The notes under the pieces were generated by a model, which was not told where the DNA came from, made no database searches, and was given only the letters and a program-made list of their open reading frames with translations. Source: Nocardia grenadensis NBRC 108939 (GTDB taxonomy: Bacteria; Actinomycetota; Actinomycetes; Mycobacteriales; Mycobacteriaceae). Taken from it: DNA of 64,000 nt. The stretch lies in contig NZ_BDCJ01000020.1 in NCBI RefSeq assembly GCF_001613445.1, positions 1-64,000 on the forward strand, in the 5' to 3' direction. Numbering within the stretch: position 1 is the first letter of the stretch; every line of letters starts with the position of its first letter. This document shows, piece by piece, positions 8,164-16,947 of the stretch. The position numbers and the translations under genes were made by a program.

Positions 8164-9708
8164 TCACAGCGGCAGTAGGTGATGCTTGCGCGGGTAGCGG
8201 ATGACCTTCTTGTCGCGGAGCAGGTGCAGGGCCCGCCGCAGCTCCAGCCGGGTGGCCGACGGCTCGATCACACTGTCGATGTAGCCGCGCTCGGCCGCGA
8301 CCCACGGGGTGGCGACGGTCGCGTTGTAGAAGTCGATCATCTGCTGCCGTAGTGCGGCCCGCTGGTCCTCGGGGGTGGCGTCGAGCACCTTGCGCTGGGT
8401 CAGGCCCACCGCGCTCTCGGCGCCCATGACCGCGATACGCGCGGTGGGCCAGGCCAGGTAGATATCGCAGCCGAGCGCCTTGGCGCCCATGACCGCCCAC
8501 CCGCCGCCGTAGGCCTTGCGGACCACCACGGTGACCTTGGGGACGGTGGCCTCCACGTAGGCGAACAGGAACCGGCCGCCGCGTTTGATGACGCCCACCT
8601 TCTCCTGTTCCACGCCGGGCAGGAAACCGGGGGTGTCGACGATCAGTACCAGCGGAATCTCGAAGGCGTTGCAGATGTGGATGAAATGCGCTGCCTTGTC
8701 GCCGGCCTTGGCGTCGAGCGCGCCCGCGAGCACGGTCGGCTGGTTGGCGACCACACCCACCGGGTGACCGTCGACGCGGGCGAACCCGGTGATCAGGTTC
8801 TTGGTGGCGGCCGCGCCGATCTCGTGGAACTCACCGTCGTCGAAGATGCGCAACAGCACGTCGTGCATATCGTAGACGGCATTGTCCGAGTCGGGGACCA
8901 GTGTGTTCAGGCTCAGATCGGATTCGGTGACCTCCGGCTCCAGTCCGGGGTTCACGATCGGCGGGAGTTCGACGGCGCTCGACGGCAGGTAGCTCAGGTA
9001 GTTGCGCACCCACGCGAAGGCGGACGCCTCGTCCTCGGCCACATGGTGGATATTGCCGTAGGCGGCCTGGTTGTAGGCACCGCCCAGCTCCTCCATGTCC
9101 ACCTTTTCACCGATGGCGTCCTCGATGATCTTGGGCCCGGTGACGAACATGTGCGCGCTCTTGGTGGCGACTACGACATCGGTGCAGATCGGCTGGTAGA
9201 CCGCGCCGGCCGCGCAGTTACCGAGGATGAGCGAGACCATCGGTACCGCACCCGAGAGCGGTTCCATCTTGGTCGCCAACTCGCCGTACCAACGCAGCGA
9301 CGTCACGGCCTCCTGGACACGCGCGCCGCCGGAGTCGTTGATACCGACCAGCGGGCAACCCATCCGGCCCGCCAGGTCCATGATCGCGGCGACCTTCCGG
9401 CCGAACATCTCGCCGATGGTGCCGCCGTACACGGTCTGGTCATGGGAGAACACCGCGACGGGCCGGCCGTCCACCAGCCCCCGTCCGGTGACCACTCCGT
9501 CACCGTAGAGGGCGTCCTTGTCCGCCGGGTTCCGCACGAGGGCACCGATCTCCACGAAGGTGCCCGGGTCCAGCAGCATCTCGATGCGGTCGCGGGCGGA
9601 CGGTATGCCCTTACGCGCTCGCTTGGCGGCCCCCGCCTCGCCGGCCGGCTCCTGCGCTAGCTCCAGTTTCTTACGCAGGTCGGCCAGTTTCTCGGCGGTA
9701 GAGGTCAT
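8164..9708 (-). CDS. accD: Acyl-CoA carboxylase beta subunit
   Basis: A 514-residue carboxyltransferase of the AccD/PccB family, which moves the carboxyl group from carboxybiotin to acetyl-, propionyl- or longer acyl-CoA for fatty and mycolic acid synthesis. Both crotonase-like halves are present, with SGGARVQEA in the N-domain and GGGWAVMGAKALG in the C-domain, the Gly-rich oxyanion-hole regions. The ATG at 9708 has GAGGA eight bases upstream; two further in-frame ATGs (9717, 9723) lie just before it. No biotin carboxylase gene is adjacent, so it must share an alpha subunit encoded elsewhere, as is normal in actinobacteria. Chain-length specificity cannot be assigned here. Confidence 0.92.
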   Translation of the reverse strand: MTSTAEKLADLRKKLELAQEPAGEAGAAKRARKGIPSARDRIEMLLDPGTFVEIGALVRNPADKDALYGDGVVTGRGLVDGRPVAVFSHDQTVYGGTIGEMFGRKVAAIMDLAGRMGCPLVGINDSGGARVQEAVTSLRWYGELATKMEPLSGAVPMVSLILGNCAAGAVYQPICTDVVVATKSAHMFVTGPKIIEDAIGEKVDMEELGGAYNQAAYGNIHHVAEDEASAFAWVRNYLSYLPSSAVELPPIVNPGLEPEVTESDLSLNTLVPDSDNAVYDMHDVLLRIFDDGEFHEIGAAATKNLITGFARVDGHPVGVVANQPTVLAGALDAKAGDKAAHFIHICNAFEIPLVLIVDTPGFLPGVEQEKVGVIKRGGRFLFAYVEATVPKVTVVVRKAYGGGWAVMGAKALGCDIYLAWPTARIAVMGAESAVGLTQRKVLDATPEDQRAALRQQMIDFYNATVATPWVAAERGYIDSVIEPSATRLELRRALHLLRDKKVIRYPRKHHLLPL

Positions 9709-10025
9709 CGAGTACATCCTCATTTCTCAGCAGGAAATACCGCACCGTAATCGGGGGTGGATGTCACCGTACCCGGACTGCCGGGCGGGTGGGTTTGTGA
9801 GCTCTCACCGATGTCGGTCCGCGCGGCGAGAGCCGTCGGCGCCGCGGTGGTTCCGCGGCCTCCCGGACGTCCGAAAACAGACGAAAACGGACGAAAACGG
9901 ATCGTGAGATGCATTGCCCGGCAACAGATCCAGGCGCCTAATGAAAGAGCGGGCGGCTATCAGAGCTCGAGTAGATCACTCCATGCAGCGAAGGACATCA
10001 CTCCGGTAAGAAGGAAGCAGGCACC
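9709..10025. other. Divergent intergenic region
   Basis: About 317 bases between accD and the TIG-domain gene, holding both leaders. A short direct iteration (GACGAAAACG twice, near 9880-9900) is the only pattern noted. No gene seen. Confidence 0.35.
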
Positions 10026-10298
10026 ATGCCTACCATCACATCTCTGTCCCCGACCTCCGGCCCCACCACCGGGGGCACGAGCGTGACCATCACGGGCGCG
10101 GGTTACAACGGCCCCACCACTGTCCGCTTCGGCGCCACCGCCACCACCCTCACCCTTGATTCCCCCACCCGGATCACTGCCATCGCCCCCGGTGGTCCGG
10201 CCGGTACCGCGGCGGTCGGCGGATCGGTGGGCACGGCACAGGTCACCGTCACGGGCCCTGGCGGGACCAGTAACGGCCTGGGCTACAGCTATATGTGA
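10026..10298 (+). CDS. Single IPT/TIG-domain protein
   Basis: A 90-residue protein made almost entirely of one immunoglobulin-like IPT/TIG fold: it opens PTITSLSPTSGPTTGGTSV and continues with GAGYNGPTTVRFG, the classical TIG pattern. There is no signal peptide or membrane segment, so it is probably cytoplasmic or exported by an unrecognised route. GGAAGCAGG precedes the ATG. Similar stand-alone TIG proteins occur in actinobacteria, but the role is unknown. A hairpin follows the stop. Confidence 0.8.
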   Translation: MPTITSLSPTSGPTTGGTSVTITGAGYNGPTTVRFGATATTLTLDSPTRITAIAPGGPAGTAAVGGSVGTAQVTVTGPGGTSNGLGYSYM

Positions 10299-10309
10299 CA
10301 CCTGAGAGA

Positions 10310-10344
10310 GCCGGGTCGTCGGCAGGTTCGGCGGGCGACCCGGC
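10310..10344 (+). terminator. Hairpin after the TIG gene
   Basis: GCCGGGTCG (10310-10318) pairs perfectly with CGACCCGGC (10336-10344) across a 17-base loop, 12 bases after the TIG stop codon. There is no U-tract, so it would be a weak or Rho-assisted terminator. Confidence 0.4.
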
Positions 10345-10420
10345 CTCGCCGTGGTCGAACCAGCGATGCCGGGGTCTCCGGCACAGTGGCCGGAGACCGG
10401 CGGGGTAAAGGGGGTTTTCG

Positions 10421-11419
10421 TTGGCAACCGTGTTGAAGGTGCTGTTGGCCGAACAGCATTTGAAGAGCCATCCGGACTTCTTGGCCGCGTACGACAGGTG
10501 CGCGGCCCAGCTCGACCCGCCCATCCCCCCGGGCTATGGACCGGCGAAAGCCCAGTATTACCAGTGGCTCTCCGGTCGCATGATCGGGCTGCCCCGTGAC
10601 TATCACTGTCGGGTGCTGGAAAAGATGTTCCCGGGCTGGACAGTCGAGGGTCTGTTCCAGATCGCCGGATCGGCGCCGGCCCCCGGACGATCGCTGCCCG
10701 CGGGTGCCGCCGACGTCGATATCCTGCTCGAGGCTTTCTTCGGTGCCGAGATGGTTACGGGGGAGGCCCTTCTCGTGCACCCGTCGTTCGAGTTGACCGG
10801 GCCCGTGCACGACCGTCGTTCGCCGGGTGTCGCGCGCCGGTGCCTCTTCGGCAGGAAGGACGGGGCCCCCGCGCCGCGGCAGCCCCCGGAAACCCTGGTC
10901 GTACTGGAGAGCGACCTCCGCGGCCTGCTGTACGTTCTCGATCTGCTCCAGCGGCATACACGTATTCCGATCAGGGTGCGGAGTGACCGCGACGTCGCAG
11001 CACACCACGACCGCCCCTTCGTCAGCTTCGGGCTCGGCGGCAACGACTGTGTCCGCAGATATGCCGAGATCGCCGAGCGGCCACTGTTCACCGTCGACGA
11101 CAGCGCGACCGGCGATGGCTTCTACCCACAGTGGGTGGAGCTCAGCGACGGATATCGTTTCGACGCGCACGGCGTCGCCGATATCGGCATCATCGCGCGG
11201 GTGCGACCGAGCCCCGACCTGCACCCCGGCCGATACTGGGTGTACTGCGGGGGCCTGGGCCTGCGTGGTACCGCGGGTGCGGGACGGTATCTCGCCGATA
11301 ACTGGCGCCCCTTGCAGCGCAGTGTCGGCGACCACGATTTCGTGGCGATCGTCGGACTCCACAAGCACTCCGACGAGGCGAACGGTATGGAACATCTGCT
11401 GATCGGTTCGGCCGGATAA
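10421..11419 (+). CDS. HTH-like regulator with unassigned sensor domain
   Basis: A 332-residue protein. Residues 1-80 match an actinobacterial N-terminal DNA-binding type recognisable from YYQWLSGRMIGLPRDYHC followed by MFPGWTVEGLF. After a proline-rich linker, residues about 140-330 form a mixed alpha/beta domain with conserved-looking blocks (VSFGLGGNDCVRRYAE, GIIARVRPSPDLHPGRYWV, GLRGTAGAGRYLADNW). That second domain resembles C-terminal modules of signalling or conflict-type proteins, but I cannot name it. The start is a TTG at 10421 with AAAGGGGG upstream. It stands alone between the TIG gene and a convergent two-component system. Confidence 0.7.
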   Translation: MATVLKVLLAEQHLKSHPDFLAAYDRCAAQLDPPIPPGYGPAKAQYYQWLSGRMIGLPRDYHCRVLEKMFPGWTVEGLFQIAGSAPAPGRSLPAGAADVDILLEAFFGAEMVTGEALLVHPSFELTGPVHDRRSPGVARRCLFGRKDGAPAPRQPPETLVVLESDLRGLLYVLDLLQRHTRIPIRVRSDRDVAAHHDRPFVSFGLGGNDCVRRYAEIAERPLFTVDDSATGDGFYPQWVELSDGYRFDAHGVADIGIIARVRPSPDLHPGRYWVYCGGLGLRGTAGAGRYLADNWRPLQRSVGDHDFVAIVGLHKHSDEANGMEHLLIGSAG

Positions 11420-11483
11420 CTCGCCGCCGGACGCGATCCACAGTGGTCCGGCCGGGTGGTGTCGGACGCCGCGGAACAGGGCA

Positions 11484-12146
11484 TCATGCCCGGTGCGGGA
11501 TCACGAGGCCGGATTCATAGGCCAGGACCACCAATTGGGCGCGGTCGCGGGCGTGGAGTTTGGTCATGGCGCGATTGACGTGGGTTTTGGCGGTGAGCGG
11601 GCTGATCACCAGGTGGGTGGCGATCTCATGGTTCGAAAGACCGCGCGCGACGAGGACGACCACCTCCCGCTCACGGGCGGTCAGCCCGATCGTTCCGGCG
11701 ATCCGGTCCGGGGCCGGCGGCCGGCTGACGTATCGGTCGATGAGTTTGCGCGTGATCGACGGCGCGAGCAGCGCGTCACCGCGGGCCGCGACCCGGACGG
11801 CGTGTACGAGGTCTTCCGGGTGGATGTCCTTGACCAGGAATCCAGCCGCGCCCGCCCGCAGGGCATCGAAAACGTGCTCGTCGAGACCGTAGTTGGTCAG
11901 GATCACCACATGTACCCGGGCCAGGGCCGGGTCCGCGGCGATACGCCGGGTCGCCTCGATACCGTCCACGACCGGCATCTGGATGTCCACCAGTGCGATA
12001 TCGGGCAGCTGCTCGCGAGCCAGCTCGAGGCCCCGGGCGCCATCGGCGGCCTCGGCCACCACCTCGATATCGTCTTCCAACTCGAGCAGTGCGCGGAAAC
12101 CGCTGCGGATCAGCGGTTGGTCGTCGATCAGCAGGACCCGGATCAC
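11484..12146 (-). CDS. NarL/LuxR-type response regulator
   Basis: A 220-residue response regulator. The receiver domain (1-120) has the acidic pair at D8-D9, the phosphoacceptor D54 (ALVDIQMPV) and the downstream Thr and Lys positions. The C-terminal LuxR-type HTH (about 150-215) begins GLTAREREVVVLVARG and contains SNHEIATHLVISPLTAKTHV. Its start overlaps the stop of the upstream sensor kinase by 4 bases, so the two form a coupled two-component system. The target genes are unknown. Confidence 0.94.
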   Translation of the reverse strand: MIRVLLIDDQPLIRSGFRALLELEDDIEVVAEAADGARGLELAREQLPDIALVDIQMPVVDGIEATRRIAADPALARVHVVILTNYGLDEHVFDALRAGAAGFLVKDIHPEDLVHAVRVAARGDALLAPSITRKLIDRYVSRPPAPDRIAGTIGLTAREREVVVLVARGLSNHEIATHLVISPLTAKTHVNRAMTKLHARDRAQLVVLAYESGLVIPHRA

Positions 12147-13225
12147 GGCGCCCGCTCCACGGGCAGTTCGGCTCGGACGGTGAACCCGCCCTCGCTGCGC
12201 GGCGCGGCGTGTAACCGGCCGCCGAGAGCGGTGACCCGTTCGCGCATCCCCAGTAGTCCCACACCCGGGCCGGAAGTGAGGTCCGGTGTGGCCCGACCGT
12301 CGTCGTCCACCCGGATCACCACAGAGTCCGGGTGGTAATCGATACGGACGGTTGCGGTCCCGGCGGCGGAGTGCCGGGTGATATTGGTCAGCGATTCCTG
12401 GATGATCCGGTACGCGGTCCGGTCCACGGCCACCGGTAGCGGGTCGGGCCGCCCGGCGACCGTCAATGTCGTATCCAGGCCGGTGGTGCGGACCCGGTCC
12501 ACCAGCTCCGCGATATGATCGAGTCCGTACGACGGTGGGCGGTCGTCGCGCAGGACCGCCAGGGTGGCCCGCAGCTCGCGGGACGCCTCGCGCCCGGCCT
12601 CCAGGATCGCGAGCAGCGCGTCGGGCACCTGCTCGCCGCGCCGGCGGGCCGAGTGGACGGCCACCTCGGCCTGCACTTTGATCACCGAGATCTGGTGGGT
12701 CAGTGAATCGTGCAGCTCCCGCGCGATATGTAATCGCTCTGCGTCCGCCCGGCGCCGCGCGGTCTCCTCACGAGTCCTTTCGGCCTCGTCGGCGCGCCGC
12801 TCGGCCTGCCGCAATGCTTCGCCCGCCGCGCCCGCGGCGACCAGCCATGCCAACTGGAGCACGTCGCGCGATTCCATGAACGCCTGGCCCACGAGCAGTC
12901 CGCGCGGCGAAATCAGCAGCGCCAAGGGCATGGCCGCCACCATCACCACCGACCCCGCCACGGCCGCCACCCAGCGCCCGGCGCGGACAGCCGCGTACAC
13001 GGCGACCAGGAACGCCACCGCGGGTACGTCCACCCCGAGGGCCTGATACGCCAACGCGGTCGACCCTGTCACGGCCAGCACGGCGACCGGCGCCCGGCCG
13101 GCCGCGGCCGGCGCCAGCCCGCCGACGACCAGCAGCACCCAGCCGACCGGCGGCCCGGACAACCCGGAAACCAGTTGGAACACCGCGATGCCCGCGGCGA
13201 CCGCCCAGTTCCGGAGCCTTTCCAT
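12143..13225 (-). CDS. HisKA_3 sensor histidine kinase
   Basis: A 360-residue sensor kinase of the NarX/DesK class common in actinobacteria. The N-terminal half has about five hydrophobic segments (10-125), then a coiled-coil-like linker (about 130-160), the dimerisation/phosphoacceptor box ELHDSLTHQISVIK with His172, and a HATPase_c domain with RIIQESLTNITRHS (N box) and GVGLLGMRERVTALGG (G box). There is no extracellular sensor domain, so it probably senses the membrane. It is co-transcribed with the response regulator through a 4-base overlap. Confidence 0.93.
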   Translation of the reverse strand: MERLRNWAVAAGIAVFQLVSGLSGPPVGWVLLVVGGLAPAAAGRAPVAVLAVTGSTALAYQALGVDVPAVAFLVAVYAAVRAGRWVAAVAGSVVMVAAMPLALLISPRGLLVGQAFMESRDVLQLAWLVAAGAAGEALRQAERRADEAERTREETARRRADAERLHIARELHDSLTHQISVIKVQAEVAVHSARRRGEQVPDALLAILEAGREASRELRATLAVLRDDRPPSYGLDHIAELVDRVRTTGLDTTLTVAGRPDPLPVAVDRTAYRIIQESLTNITRHSAAGTATVRIDYHPDSVVIRVDDDGRATPDLTSGPGVGLLGMRERVTALGGRLHAAPRSEGGFTVRAELPVERAP

Positions 13226-13415
13226 TGCTGCACCCTAGCTCGACGCGCGTGCAGCAGAATCGTGCACGGGGATGATCACCGGCTACTGCGGCCGCAGTAC
13301 TCCTGCCGGTACCTGCGCCCTCGGCGGTAACCGGAATGCCTCCGTGCGCAGGACGACCGGAGGTGCACTCGGCGGCGACGATAGCCCATATCGGTTGTCG
13401 GAGAAGGAGGACGTC

Positions 13416-13799
13416 ATGTCCGTTCAGCAGCTACTCGTCACCTCGGAGATCCTGGCGCAGGCGGCCGCCGCCGGGCCGACCGCCGGACGTGTGTGGTCCC
13501 TGGTGGGTGTGGCGGTGGGAGTCACGGGTGTGGTGCTCGGTGTGCGTGCCGTCATCCGCCGGGCCGGACAGCGTTCGGCGGTTATCGCACTGGTGGCCGG
13601 GGTGGTCGGTCTGGTGGTCGGTCTGGCGGTCGTCCTCGGCGCCGAGGGCGGACCCGGCACCGGGTACGGGATCGTCGGCGGCGTCCTCGCACTGGCCATC
13701 GGATCGGTCGCCGCGGTCCTCGGTGCGCTCGCGCTGTGGCGGGTTCGGCTCTCGCGGGGGCATCGGGTTCCCGGCCGGGGTCCTCATCGCGGGCGGTAG
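13416..13799 (+). CDS. DUF6223-like membrane protein
   Basis: A 127-residue protein with three hydrophobic segments (about 28-45, 55-75, 88-110) and the layout of DUF6223: GRVWSLVGVAVGVTGVVLG, then a basic loop, then GAEGGPGTGYGIVGG. The start at 13416 is set by a very strong AGAAGGAGG five bases upstream; an open frame continues upstream without such a site. Its 3' end overlaps the convergent mce-associated gene by 16 bases. Function unknown. Confidence 0.75.
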   Translation: MSVQQLLVTSEILAQAAAAGPTAGRVWSLVGVAVGVTGVVLGVRAVIRRAGQRSAVIALVAGVVGLVVGLAVVLGAEGGPGTGYGIVGGVLALAIGSVAAVLGALALWRVRLSRGHRVPGRGPHRGR

Positions 13800-14329
13800 T
13801 CGGCGACAAGCCACTCTTCCCCTACACGCTGCACACTGACGGTTACCAGGGTGGGGACGCCGACCGGTTCCGGGTGCCGGACGTTACGGGTCTGCTGGGT
13901 CGCGAAAACCGTGACGAGGTAGTTGTCGGCGTCGACGGCCTCGACCGCGGTGCCCACCACCTCGCCCTGGGCGACGACCTCGGCCTCGGTCATGATCTTC
14001 GCGAGTGTGTCGCCGACGGTGTCGTAGCGGTGGGAGAACGCGGCGGTGGTCCCGTGCCGGACGCCGGCGAAGAAGGCGTCGAGACTGCGGAAGTCGTAGG
14101 TCAGCGACCGGTGCGCGTAGCCGGCGGCGACCGCGGCCACCCGGTCGCGATCGGTGATGCGGCCGCGCAGGTCGTCGAGTTCGTGCTCGGTGGAATACCA
14201 GCGCCATCCGAGAAGTACCGTCAGGACGACGAACGCGGCCGCGGCGAGTCCCCACGCCGATACAGTCGCAGGCGATGCGCGCCGTTCATCGAGCTTCCGC
14301 TCTGTGCCGGACGCCGGGGTGTCGCTCAC
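13784..14329 (-). CDS. Mce-associated membrane protein
   Basis: A 181-residue protein of the Mam/Tim44-like type found beside mce genes. One membrane helix (about 24-46) is followed by an extracytoplasmic domain with blocks typical of the family: YAHRSLTYDFRSLDAFF, a central conserved stretch around LAKIMTEAEV, and the end VQRVGEEWLVADY. The GTG start at 14329 follows GAGGA at 7 bases. It lies 94 bases downstream of a single MCE gene and should be its partner, stabilising or assembling the lipid-uptake complex. Confidence 0.82.
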   Translation of the reverse strand: MSDTPASGTERKLDERRASPATVSAWGLAAAAFVVLTVLLGWRWYSTEHELDDLRGRITDRDRVAAVAAGYAHRSLTYDFRSLDAFFAGVRHGTTAAFSHRYDTVGDTLAKIMTEAEVVAQGEVVGTAVEAVDADNYLVTVFATQQTRNVRHPEPVGVPTLVTVSVQRVGEEWLVADYRPR

Positions 14330-14423
14330 TGTGGATCCTCGCTCGCTACGGAATTCTCGGTGTGCCGGGTTTTTTCGCCGATGGGGGAGACCTCGGGATC
14401 GATCCCGCACGGCCGAATGCACG

Positions 14424-15416
14424 TCATCGGCACGCCGCTCGCTGTCCTGCTCCGGTGAGGCCGGCCGGAGCCCACGGCCAGGCCGAACAGATGGCCGCGG
14501 ATTCCGTGCTTCCCGCCGGATCGTCCGAGTTCAAACCGCTGATCAGTTCCGGCTTCAGTGACAGGACCTCCACGAGCTGATCGGGGCGAGCAGCGAGTAT
14601 GCGCAACTGCTCGTGCAGCGCCGGGTAGTCGTCTTCGGGAAGGGACGGTTCGGTGAGCAGCCCGCCGTCCGTATCGAGGCCCGCGTCCTCGGAGAACATT
14701 GAGTTCACCAGTTCCGCGGCGTCGTCGAACAGCCCTACCAGGGCGGCGATCCCCTCGATCAGTACACCGACCTGTTCGGCGACACCACCGATCTCGGTGG
14801 CGAGTTTCCCCAGGTTGTGAATGAACACCGCCACCGCCGCGTGCTCGTTCGTCGCGTACTCGAGCAGATCGCCCAGAGCCGTCAGGACCGGTCCGATCCC
14901 CGTACCGTCGCCCTGGAGGACCCGGCCCACGTTCTCCGCCACCCGGCCAAGTTCCTCGATGTCGAGCGCGGTGAACAACGGCCGGAATCCGTCGAACAGC
15001 CGCGATACGTCCACGCCCGGCGTGGTCCGCTCACGTGGAATCGTTGCGCCGGAGTCGAGTACGGCACCTCCGGGCCCGGACTCGAACAATTCCAGGTAGT
15101 ACTGCCCGAGCAGGCTCTGATAGCGGACCGCGGCGTGGGTGGTCTCCAGGACCGACCGGTCGTGACCGACGGTGAAACCCACCCGGGCCGTGGCGTCGTC
15201 GGCGATCTCGATCGCGGTGACGGTTCCGATCCGGGATCCGGCCACTTGTACACCGCTGCCGGCGGTGAGCCCGGAGACATCGGTGAAGACCGCCGCGTAT
15301 TCGGTATCGCCCTCGGCGGCCGGTCCGCGCGCGGTGGTCATGATCAGGCTCAGGCAACACACTGCGACAACACCGAAGACGGACAACCCGATCGCGGGGC
15401 CACGCACGGATGACAT
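14424..15416 (-). CDS. Stand-alone MCE-family protein
   Basis: A 330-residue MCE protein. A membrane anchor (about 9-30) is followed by the MCE domain (about 40-120), readable in YAAVFTDVSGLTAGSGVQVAG and ATARVGFTV, then the helical region DISRLFDG-like/LFTALDIEELGRVAENVGRVLQG, which forms the lipid tunnel in family members. ATG at 15416 has AGAAGGAG four bases away. Normal mce loci carry yrbEA-yrbEB plus six mce genes; here there is only one mce plus one mam gene, so it is an orphan that could replace a subunit of another Mce complex or be a relic. The last about 25 residues look non-homologous. Confidence 0.85.
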   Translation of the reverse strand: MSSVRGPAIGLSVFGVVAVCCLSLIMTTARGPAAEGDTEYAAVFTDVSGLTAGSGVQVAGSRIGTVTAIEIADDATARVGFTVGHDRSVLETTHAAVRYQSLLGQYYLELFESGPGGAVLDSGATIPRERTTPGVDVSRLFDGFRPLFTALDIEELGRVAENVGRVLQGDGTGIGPVLTALGDLLEYATNEHAAVAVFIHNLGKLATEIGGVAEQVGVLIEGIAALVGLFDDAAELVNSMFSEDAGLDTDGGLLTEPSLPEDDYPALHEQLRILAARPDQLVEVLSLKPELISGLNSDDPAGSTESAAICSAWPWAPAGLTGAGQRAACR

Positions 15417-15676
15417 CGGACTCCTTCTGGGGTCGGCCGGCCGTGCGATGTGCGGCGCGGTGCCGGCGACGATTCGAGCTGCGCTCGAGCCGGTCGGTCG
15501 ACGACCGGGGACGCCGCGACGACGGGGCAGTTCCGGTGGCCGGTGACAGGCAAGGGCGACCGAACCGTATGGCACGACCGGTGGCAGACCCAGATCCAGA
15601 ATCATGGCGAACATATCTCGGCGTAGCGAGATCGCCTGCCGCCGAAGATCTCTCGGCACAAAATGGCCGAGGCGGC

Positions 15677-15850
15677 CTACGGGCCATCCTCGGCGACCTT
15701 CAGATGCGCGGTGAGGTCATCGACGAATCGGCCGAGTAGTCCGCCGAAAGTGCCGCGGTCTTCGTCGGGCCGGTCGGCCAATGCTCCGGTGAACCAACCG
15801 AGCATCCCCAGTACAGGTGGGAGATCCCGCCGATGGTCACCGGTTTGCGC
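15677..15850 (-). pseudogene. 3' remnant of a TetR-family gene
   Basis: Reading leftward, one frame gives ISHLYW and the next gives GMLGWFTGALADRPDEDR followed by LLGRFVDDLTAHL and a stop at 15677. Joined, these make the usual C-terminal helices of a TetR regulator, but a one-base deletion near 15808 separates them and no N-terminal HTH is present. It is a decayed fragment between the mce gene and the Ddn-like gene. The rest of the 15417-15887 gap shows nothing else. Confidence 0.5.
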
Positions 15851-15887
15851 GCAGCCGAGGGCCGGGAGCGGATGCCGCCGTGCCGCC

Positions 15888-16346
15888 CTACCCGGCCCGG
15901 CCCGATACTCGTTCCACCACCACGAGCGGAATCTCCCGTTCGGTCTGCTGCTGATGTGCGGCCATATGCGGGAACCGGTCTGCCAGCATCGCGAACAGGC
16001 GCTCGCGTTCGGCACCGGTGGCGGTATGCGCGGTACCGGTGAACAGGTCGATACCCGCCGGGGTGGGCCGCTCGACGATGACCTGCGGCTCGGCCATCAG
16101 ATTCCGGTACCACGCCGGGTGTTCGGCCGCGGCCATATTGGACGCCCACAACACGGTGCGATCATCGCCGTCGGTCAGGTACCCGAGCGGCACGATATGT
16201 TGCCGCCCGCTGCGCCTGCCGACAGTGGTCAGTAGAACGAGGTCGGATCCCTTCGGCATCCCGTCCATCGTGATCTTCCCGCCTTCGGCGCGGAAGTTCT
16301 CGACCACGGAACGATTGAACGCGCGCATATCACTCGGCAACGACAT
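15888..16346 (-). CDS. Ddn-like F420/deazaflavin-dependent reductase
   Basis: A 152-residue protein of the deazaflavin-dependent nitroreductase (Ddn) family. Typical blocks are LLTTVGRRSGRQHIVPLGYL (the cofactor-binding strand pair) and HPAWYRNLMAEPQVIVE. Members use reduced F420 to reduce quinones, nitroaromatics or mycotoxins at the membrane. I prefer the ATG at 16346 (MSLPSDMRAFNR) because the residues before it are not family-like; no good ribosome-binding site is visible. It is one of several Ddn-type genes or fragments in this window. Confidence 0.85.
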   Translation of the reverse strand: MSLPSDMRAFNRSVVENFRAEGGKITMDGMPKGSDLVLLTTVGRRSGRQHIVPLGYLTDGDDRTVLWASNMAAAEHPAWYRNLMAEPQVIVERPTPAGIDLFTGTAHTATGAERERLFAMLADRFPHMAAHQQQTEREIPLVVVERVSGRAG

Positions 16347-16479
16347 CTGCGAGATATTAGTCCCCCTGTTCCGCTGTGCGCGGATCGAGACGTCGGTGCC
16401 GCGCACGGCGGTAACCGATCTTCCGACTCCGCCGAGCCGGGTCGTGTGGGAGTCTTCGGATGACCGGCCGTCGTCGGGA

Positions 16480-16863
16480 TCAACCCGCCCGGGGAGCGCG
16501 ATCCGGCTCGGCGGTCCGGGCCGCCTCCTGGAAGTCGACGATGGCCTCGCCGTGGTCTCGCGCCCAATTCGTCAGGACTTCGATGGGTTCGACGAGGGTC
16601 CGGCCGAGGTCGGTGAGGCTGTACACGACCCGCCGTGGCGCTTCGGCACGACGGTCGACCAGACCGTACCGCTGGAGCCGGCGCAGTGTCTGGGTGAGGA
16701 CCTTGCGCGAGATGCCGCCGATGAGGTCGACGAGTTCGCCGTGCCTGCGAGGTCGTTGGCTGAGCCCGAAGAGCACCAGCACGGTCCATTTGTCGGAGAT
16801 GATCTCGACCGCCAGGCGGGTGGGGCAGTCGGCGAGGAAGGCCGGTCCGGCGGTGTTCTGCAT
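16480..16863 (-). CDS. HxlR-family transcriptional regulator
   Basis: A 127-residue winged-helix regulator of the HxlR/DUF24 family. CPTRLAVEIISDKWTVLVL is the family N-terminus, with the Cys often used for redox or aldehyde sensing; GGISRKVLTQTLRRLQRYGLVDR is the recognition helix and wing. An upstream in-frame GTG at 16893 would add ten residues. It is divergent from a quinone oxidoreductase gene, the usual arrangement in which HxlR represses or activates its neighbour in response to electrophiles. Confidence 0.9.
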   Translation of the reverse strand: MQNTAGPAFLADCPTRLAVEIISDKWTVLVLFGLSQRPRRHGELVDLIGGISRKVLTQTLRRLQRYGLVDRRAEAPRRVVYSLTDLGRTLVEPIEVLTNWARDHGEAIVDFQEAARTAEPDRAPRAG

Positions 16864-16947
16864 GGAACTCGAAGGTACCAGGAGGTAACGCACGGCTCCG
16901 TAGCGTTCTGGAGCAGCGCATTCCGCGCTGGATACGGAGGAATCACC

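Noticed and set aside
8677..9660. 327-codon plus-strand frame
   Set aside because: Antisense shadow of the acyl-CoA carboxylase gene.
16018..16947. Long 5' extension of the quinone oxidoreductase frame
   Set aside because: It is antisense to the Ddn-like and HxlR genes; the real start with GGAGG is at 16948.
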